Shown: piece by piece, positions 59,728 through 64,000 of the stretch
How the letters are laid out: the number at the start of each line of letters is the position of its first letter
How positions within the stretch are numbered: position 1 is the first letter of the stretch
Origin: JAKAWQ01 sp035509315
Lineage (GTDB): Bacteria; Pseudomonadota; Alphaproteobacteria; Acetobacterales; Acetobacteraceae
Length of the DNA: 64,000 bases
Direction: 5' to 3'
NCBI GenBank assembly: GCA_035509315.1
Contig: DATJLS010000068.1
Location: forward strand, 24,628-88,627
The notes under the pieces: generated by a model
Seen by the model: only the letters and a program-made list of their open reading frames with translations
The model's database searches: none
What the model was told of the DNA's origin: nothing
Position numbers and translations under genes: made by a program

Positions 59728-61125
59728 TCACTCGGGCGTGGCGCAGCCGAGAGGATCGGAGAGATGCTCGATCGCGCGCGCGGCACGCAAAACGAGATCG
59801 TCGCGGTAAAGCGAAGCGGCGATCTGCACGGAGCGCGGCAGGCCGGTATCGTCCGTGCCCAGCGGCACGCTGATCGCGGGCTGGCGGCTGAGATTGAAGG
59901 TGAAGGTCCAGGGCGCCCAGACCTGCCAGAGCGCATCGAGGGGATCGGTGGTCGGCGCATCCGCGAGCGGCGCACGGATCGGCACGGTCGGACAAAGCGC
60001 GAGATCATAGCGCCGGTGCAGTCGCGCCATGGCATGGGCAACCTTGAGACGCTCGGATTCGTTGTCGAGAAATTCCGTTGCGGTCATGGTGTCGAGGCTC
60101 GCCGCCACCTCGATCAGGCCGGGATCGAGCAGGCGCCGGCGCGTTTCGGGGAAGGACGCGACCAGGCGGGCATTCGCGGCCCCCCAGAGGCGCCCGAAAA
60201 TCTCGCGCGTGTCGGGCAGGTCGGGATCGACCTCCTCGACGATCGCGCCTGCCTTGGCCAGGAGATGCGCGGCGTGGGTCAGTGTCTCACGGCTGGTGGC
60301 GTCGAGCGGTGCGGCGAACCCGTGCGAGGTGAGCAACGCGACCCGCATTCCCGCCACCCCCTCCTCGATTCCCGCGCGCCAGTCCCGCGGATCATCGGGC
60401 AGCGCATAGGGATCGCGGTGATCGAAACGGGCGATCACGGAAAGCAGGAGGGCGGCATCGCGCACCGAGCGGGCGAGCGGCCCGGCGACCGCGACCGAGG
60501 CAAAGGCGCCGGCCGGCCATTGCGGCACGCGCCCGAAGCTCGGCTTGAGGCCGACGACACCGCAAATGGCCGCAGGGACGCGGATCGAGCCGCCGCCATC
60601 CGTGCCGACATGCAGCGGCCCGAAACCGGCGGCCGTGGCGGCGGCGGCGCCGGCTGACGAGCCGCCGGAAGTGTGGCGCGGGTTCCAGGGATTGCGGGTG
60701 ATGCCGGTGAGCGGGCAATCCCCGGGCCCCTTCCAGCCGAACTCACTGGTGGTGGTCTTGCCGAGGATGACGGCGCCGGCCGATTTGAGGGCGAGCGAGA
60801 CGGGCGAATCCTCGGCAACCGGATCGGCGGAGGTGAGGTGGCTGCCGCGGCGGGTCGGAAAACCGGCAAGGTCGATCAGGTCTTTGACGGTGCAGGGCAC
60901 GCCATCGATCAGGCCGAGCGGCCGGCCGGCCTGCCAGCGTCGCGTGCTTTCCTCGGCCGCTTCTTCGGCCGCGGGATTCATCACGACGAAGGCATTGAGG
61001 AGCGGGTTGTAGCGCTCGATCCTTTCGCGCACCGCGGCGAGGGCATCGAGCGGGGTCAGAACGCGGCGGGCAAAGAGGTCGAGAAGCTCTTCGGCGCTCA
61101 TCAGCGCCGGATCGGTCGGTTCCAT
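59728..61125 (-). CDS. Amidase signature family enzyme
   Basis: 465 residues from the ATG at 61125 with GGGAAGAAG upstream. The Ser-cisSer-Lys triad is K81 (PCTVKD), S156 (GGSSAGA) and S180 (GTDGGGSIRVPA). The family hydrolyses diverse amides, including GatA-like and aryl-amide substrates; the lack of GatB/C neighbours and sequence features argue against tRNA amidotransferase. Next to an M20 peptidase, it may take part in the breakdown of an acylated amino acid. Confidence 0.9.
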   Translation of the reverse strand: MEPTDPALMSAEELLDLFARRVLTPLDALAAVRERIERYNPLLNAFVVMNPAAEEAAEESTRRWQAGRPLGLIDGVPCTVKDLIDLAGFPTRRGSHLTSADPVAEDSPVSLALKSAGAVILGKTTTSEFGWKGPGDCPLTGITRNPWNPRHTSGGSSAGAAAATAAGFGPLHVGTDGGGSIRVPAAICGVVGLKPSFGRVPQWPAGAFASVAVAGPLARSVRDAALLLSVIARFDHRDPYALPDDPRDWRAGIEEGVAGMRVALLTSHGFAAPLDATSRETLTHAAHLLAKAGAIVEEVDPDLPDTREIFGRLWGAANARLVASFPETRRRLLDPGLIEVAASLDTMTATEFLDNESERLKVAHAMARLHRRYDLALCPTVPIRAPLADAPTTDPLDALWQVWAPWTFTFNLSRQPAISVPLGTDDTGLPRSVQIAASLYRDDLVLRAARAIEHLSDPLGCATPE

Positions 61126-61159
61126 TCGCTTCTTCCCGCGTGATCGGGAACCGCGCCGC

Positions 61160-62176
61160 TCAGACCCGGAGGCGGGCGAGTGCCGCGCCGGCGCCAAGGG
61201 CCGCAAGCTTCGCCATCGCGATCTCGCGCCGCATCGGGGCCATGCCGCAATTGGTGCAGGGATAGATCCGTTCCTTGGGCACGAAACGCGCCGCGGCGAG
61301 AATCGTTTCCGCCACTTCCTCCGGCGTTTCGACCGTGTCGCTCGCGACATCGATCGCGCCGACCAGCACGTCCTTGCCCTTCAGAAGCCCGATCAGATCG
61401 AGCGGCACGTGCGAATTGCGGCATTCGAGCGAGACCTGATCGATCCGGCTCGCGGCAAGGGCGGGGAAAACCTGCTCGTATTGACGCCATTCCTCGCCGA
61501 GGGTCTTTTTCCAGTCGATATTCGCCTTGATGCCGTAACCATAGCAGATATGCACCGCCGTCTTGCAGCGAAGCCCTTGAGCCGCGCGGTGCAACGCATC
61601 GATCCCCCATTCCTTGACCGCGCCCATATAGACATTGAAGGCGGGCTCATCGAATTGGACGGTATCGACGCCGTCGGCTTCGAGGCCGCGGGCCTCCTCG
61701 TTCAGAAGCTCGGCGAAACGCATCGCGAGCTTCACCCGGTCATTGTAATGCGCATCCGCGATCGTATCGACGATGGTCATCGGCCCGGGCAGGGTGAATT
61801 TCAGCTTGCGCTTGGTGTGCGCGCGGGCGATGCGGGCTTCCGTCGCATGCACGCGGCCGGTCAGACGCGGCTCGCCCGTGACGGTCGGCACCATGGCCTT
61901 ATAGCGGTTGTCGCGGATGCCCATCTCGACGCGATGCTCGAAATCGATCCCCGCGACGAAGGCGAGGAAGCCATGGACGAAATGCTGGCGTGACTGCTCG
62001 CCATCCGTAACGATATCGATGCCGGCATCCTCCTGCTCCTTGATCGCGAGCAGCGTCGCATCACGCTTGGCGGTGGCGAGATCTTCGCCCGAAAGACGCC
62101 AGGGGGCCCAGAGCACGTTCGGCTCGGCGAGCCAGGCGGGCTTGGGCAGGCTGCCCGCGATCGTCGTTTCGAACAT
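61160..62176 (-). CDS. MetE C-terminal-like (cobalamin-independent methionine synthase family) protein
   Basis: 338 residues, a single TIM-barrel corresponding to the C-terminal half of MetE. The opening TTIAGSLPKP, the TDGEQSR block, FTLPGPMTI, DTVQFDEPAF, and zinc-site text VHICYGYG and YPCTNCGMAP are present. Short MetE-like proteins transfer methyl or act on other thiol/sulfonate compounds; the true reaction here is unknown. First gene of the leftward unit, 34 bases before the amidase. Confidence 0.85.
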   Translation of the reverse strand: MFETTIAGSLPKPAWLAEPNVLWAPWRLSGEDLATAKRDATLLAIKEQEDAGIDIVTDGEQSRQHFVHGFLAFVAGIDFEHRVEMGIRDNRYKAMVPTVTGEPRLTGRVHATEARIARAHTKRKLKFTLPGPMTIVDTIADAHYNDRVKLAMRFAELLNEEARGLEADGVDTVQFDEPAFNVYMGAVKEWGIDALHRAAQGLRCKTAVHICYGYGIKANIDWKKTLGEEWRQYEQVFPALAASRIDQVSLECRNSHVPLDLIGLLKGKDVLVGAIDVASDTVETPEEVAETILAAARFVPKERIYPCTNCGMAPMRREIAMAKLAALGAGAALARLRV

Positions 62177-62300
62177 CGTCGTCTCCCCCCAAAGGAGAAT
62201 TGCGTGGAGAATTGCGATTTTATAGCCGCCGGTTCGCGCGTGAGGAAGGCAGGGCTATGTTCGGCTGTACTGCAGGAAAAAATTCGGCAGGAGCTTGGCC

Positions 62301-63182
62301 ATGAAACTCTCGAAGCTTGGTGTGTGGGCCGCGATGGATGCATTCACGGCCGAAGAGGCGGCAACCTTCGCGCGGCGCGTGGAAGGCTGGGGTTATGGGG
62401 CGCTCTGGTTTCCGGAAGCGACGGGGCGGAACAGTTTCGTCCACGCGGCCTGGCTTCTTGCCAATACGAGCCGGCTCATCATCGCGACCGGCATTGCGAA
62501 TATCTATGCGCGCGACCCGGTCGCCACCGCCGCGGCACAGAAAGCGCTGAACGAGCAATCCGGCGGGCGTTTTCTGCTCGGGCTCGGCGTCTCGCACATC
62601 CCGCTCGTCGAGGGGTTTCGGGGCCAGCGTTACGGCAAGCCGGTCGAGACCATGCGTGCCTATCTCGCGGGCATGAGGAAAGCGCACTATGCCGCCCCGC
62701 CACTGCTTGAGGCGCCCACCACCGTGATCGCTGCGCTGGGCCCGAAAATGCTGGCACTTTCCGCCGAAGCGGCCGACGGCGCGCATCCCTACAATGTGAC
62801 CCCCGAACATACGGCGGAGGCGCGCAGGCTTCTTGGGGCAGACCGGTTGCTCTGCCCCGAGCAGAAGGTCCTGGCGGAGACCGACCCCGCCGCGGCACGC
62901 GCAAAGGGGCGGGCAAGTCTCGCCATCTATCTTTCGCTTCCGAACTACCTCAACAATTGGCGGCGTCTCGGCTTCACGGATGCGGATTTTGCCGATGGCG
63001 GGTCAGACCGTCTTGTCGATGCCATGGTGGCCTGGGGGGATGAGGCGGCAATCCGGGCGTGTCTGCAGGCGCACTGGGATGCGGGCGCAGATCATGTCTG
63101 CATTCAGGCGGTGGGCGGTGGCGAAGATCGCTTCCCCAGGCCCGACGAGGAATTGCTGAAGCGGCTCGCGCCCGGAGCGTGA
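62301..63182 (+). CDS. LLM-class (luciferase-like) flavin/F420 oxidoreductase
   Basis: 293 residues from the ATG at 62301 with CAGGAG 8 bases before it. The barrel of the luciferase-like family: FARRVEGWGYGALWFPEATG, RLIIATGIANIYARDP, GRFLLGLGVSHIPLVEG and AADGAHPYNVTPEH. It is close to the group annotated as TIGR03620-type F420-dependent enzymes, though FMN use is equally possible in a proteobacterium. Its stop codon lies within a dispersed repeat. Divergent from the MetE-like gene. Confidence 0.85.
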   Translation: MKLSKLGVWAAMDAFTAEEAATFARRVEGWGYGALWFPEATGRNSFVHAAWLLANTSRLIIATGIANIYARDPVATAAAQKALNEQSGGRFLLGLGVSHIPLVEGFRGQRYGKPVETMRAYLAGMRKAHYAAPPLLEAPTTVIAALGPKMLALSAEAADGAHPYNVTPEHTAEARRLLGADRLLCPEQKVLAETDPAAARAKGRASLAIYLSLPNYLNNWRRLGFTDADFADGGSDRLVDAMVAWGDEAAIRACLQAHWDAGADHVCIQAVGGGEDRFPRPDEELLKRLAPGA

Positions 63183-63240
63183 TCGCCGAAGGTCTGAATC
63201 ACGCGGAGAAACAAAAAGCGTCCCGCCCGACCCTCAGATC
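63177..63240 (+). repeat. Dispersed intergenic repeat, copy at the end of the LLM gene
   Basis: GAGCGTGATCGCCGAAGG then TCTGAATCACGCGGAGAAAC. The same text, with a few changes, occurs on the other strand at 7239-7190. The repeat supplies the LLM gene's TGA stop. Confidence 0.65.
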
Positions 63241-63250
63241 CGAATCGCGA

Positions 63251-63685
63251 TCAGGCGGCCCCCGCCACGTAGGCGCGCAGGCTATCCACCTCATGGTCCT
63301 GCTGCATGATGCGGGCCTTGACCACGTCGCCGATGCTGATCATGCCGGCCAGCCTGCCGCGCTCGACCACCGGCAGGTGCCGGATGCGGCCCGCCGTCAT
63401 CGTCGTCATCGCTTCGAGGACCGTGGTGTGCGGCGTGACCGTGCGCACAACCCGGGTCATCAGCTGTCCGGCGGTCATGTCGAGGGTGCGGCTGCCATTG
63501 GCGGCAAGGCTGTGCACGACGTCCCTTTCGCTCACGATGCCGAGAAGCTGATCTTCGGCGTCCAGCACGAGAACGGCCCCGATCCGGCGGTCGGTGAGCA
63601 CGTGGGAGACCTCGGCGATGGTCGCGGTTGGCGCCACGGAAATGACCTCGTGGCCTTTGTGCTTGAGAATGGCTGCGACTGTCAC
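63251..63685 (-). CDS. Tandem CBS-domain protein
   Basis: 144 residues made of two CBS motifs. The first is VISVAPTATIAEVSHVLTDR through LLGIVSERDVVHSL, the second VRTVTPHTTVLEAMTTMTAG through RLAGMISIGDVVKARI. Paired CBS domains bind adenosine nucleotides and act as energy or ionic sensors. Members of this size (HPP/Hrp1-like) are free-standing cytoplasmic proteins. Convergent with the LLM gene. Confidence 0.92.
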   Translation of the reverse strand: MTVAAILKHKGHEVISVAPTATIAEVSHVLTDRRIGAVLVLDAEDQLLGIVSERDVVHSLAANGSRTLDMTAGQLMTRVVRTVTPHTTVLEAMTTMTAGRIRHLPVVERGRLAGMISIGDVVKARIMQQDHEVDSLRAYVAGAA

Positions 63686-63859
63686 GGACGAACTCCTTCC
63701 CTTCCCGACGGAGACCCGGCCTCAGCCGGGCGCATCCTTCGATTTGGGCCGGCTCTCGACCCATGATAGAGATGCCGGCCGCCCATACACGCATCATGCT
63801 CCCGCCGGGGTGGCGGGGCAAAAGAAAGACGTGCGGCGCACAAACCTGACGATAGCGGG

Positions 63860-64000
63860 CCTAAGTGTCTGACTGAGAAAGGGTTGAGTGATTTCAGCGG
63901 GTTGTGATTCAATCGGATTGCGAGCCGCGACGGAACCAACGATGCCCTGGACTGAAATCACTCGCCTGCAGTATCGGCGGGAAGGTCTGCGTTATGCAAG
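63860..64000 (+). mobile_element. Left end of an IS5-family insertion sequence (runs off window)
   Basis: Upstream of the transposase start are GTGTCTGACTGAGAAAGGGT and AGTGATTTCAGCGGGTTGTG, a typical IS5-group left end. The exact boundary (about 63860) is a guess, since the right end lies outside the window. Confidence 0.65.
63942..64000 (+). CDS. IS5-family transposase, N-terminal fragment
   Basis: The 19 codons visible read MPWTEITRLQYRREGLRYA, the very common start of IS5-group (IS427/IS1031-like) first reading frames, which continue with a DUF4096 domain. Truncated only by the window edge. Confidence 0.8.
   Translation, partial: MPWTEITRLQYRREGLRYA

Overview
This window looks like chromosomal DNA from a high-G+C alphaproteobacterium; by eye roughly two thirds of the bases are G or C. 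The grounds are a D(-)-tartrate dehydratase very close to the Bradyrhizobium enzyme as I remember it, an alphaproteobacterial-style leader ahead of an ornithine decarboxylase, tRNA genes with encoded CCA, and dispersed palindromic intergenic repeats of the kind common in Hyphomicrobiales. I cannot fix the family or genus.

Layout. 1-15600 is mostly ordinary metabolism: a cut-off sugar-binding protein, a CHAP lipoprotein, an orphan TatA, two aldo/keto reductases, an acetamidase/formamidase, tRNA-Pro(CGG), an SDR, ornithine decarboxylase behind an attenuator-like leader, agmatinase, TrmO, a LysR regulator, small lipoproteins, a COG4280-type membrane protein and an SBF-like transporter. 15700-20560 has two LysR regulators paired with divergent targets, a DUF4336 protein, a PNPOx-like flavoprotein and an AhpD-like protein. 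A relic of a second livF overlaps the end of one regulator. 20715-25274 is a complete livKHMGF-type importer. It is divergent from a four-gene unit (25608-30619): tarD, an ELM1-like glycosyltransferase-fold protein, an unrecognised 635-residue protein and a CtaG-like membrane protein. 30654-33163 is a decayed type I secretion system with an intact adaptor and a ruined ABC ATPase.

33244-36537 holds an SDR and two alpha/beta hydrolases facing a CGNR zinc-finger regulator across a palindromic operator. 36602-43818 is a pentose or sugar-acid island: RraA-like aldolase, FadR-type regulator, and an importer split over two divergent transcripts, with a D-xylose-dehydrogenase-like SDR and a pentonate dehydratase. 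44918-45221 is a tRNA-Leu(CAA) interrupted by a compact group I intron. After a YcaQ-like glycosylase and several unknown proteins, 48986-58503 carries two sets of circularly permuted ATP-grasp, Alpha-E and transglutaminase genes, one set split and one fused, in back-to-back operons. The right end has an M20 peptidase, an amidase, a MetE-like protein, an LLM oxidoreductase and a CBS protein, and runs into the left end of an IS5-family element.

The observations most worth following are the tRNA-Leu(CAA) group I intron, the ornithine decarboxylase leader with a 16-codon reading frame and terminator, the duplicated ATP-grasp/Alpha-E/transglutaminase locus, the in-frame collapse of the secretion ATPase, and the tartrate-linked operon with its unknown gene.
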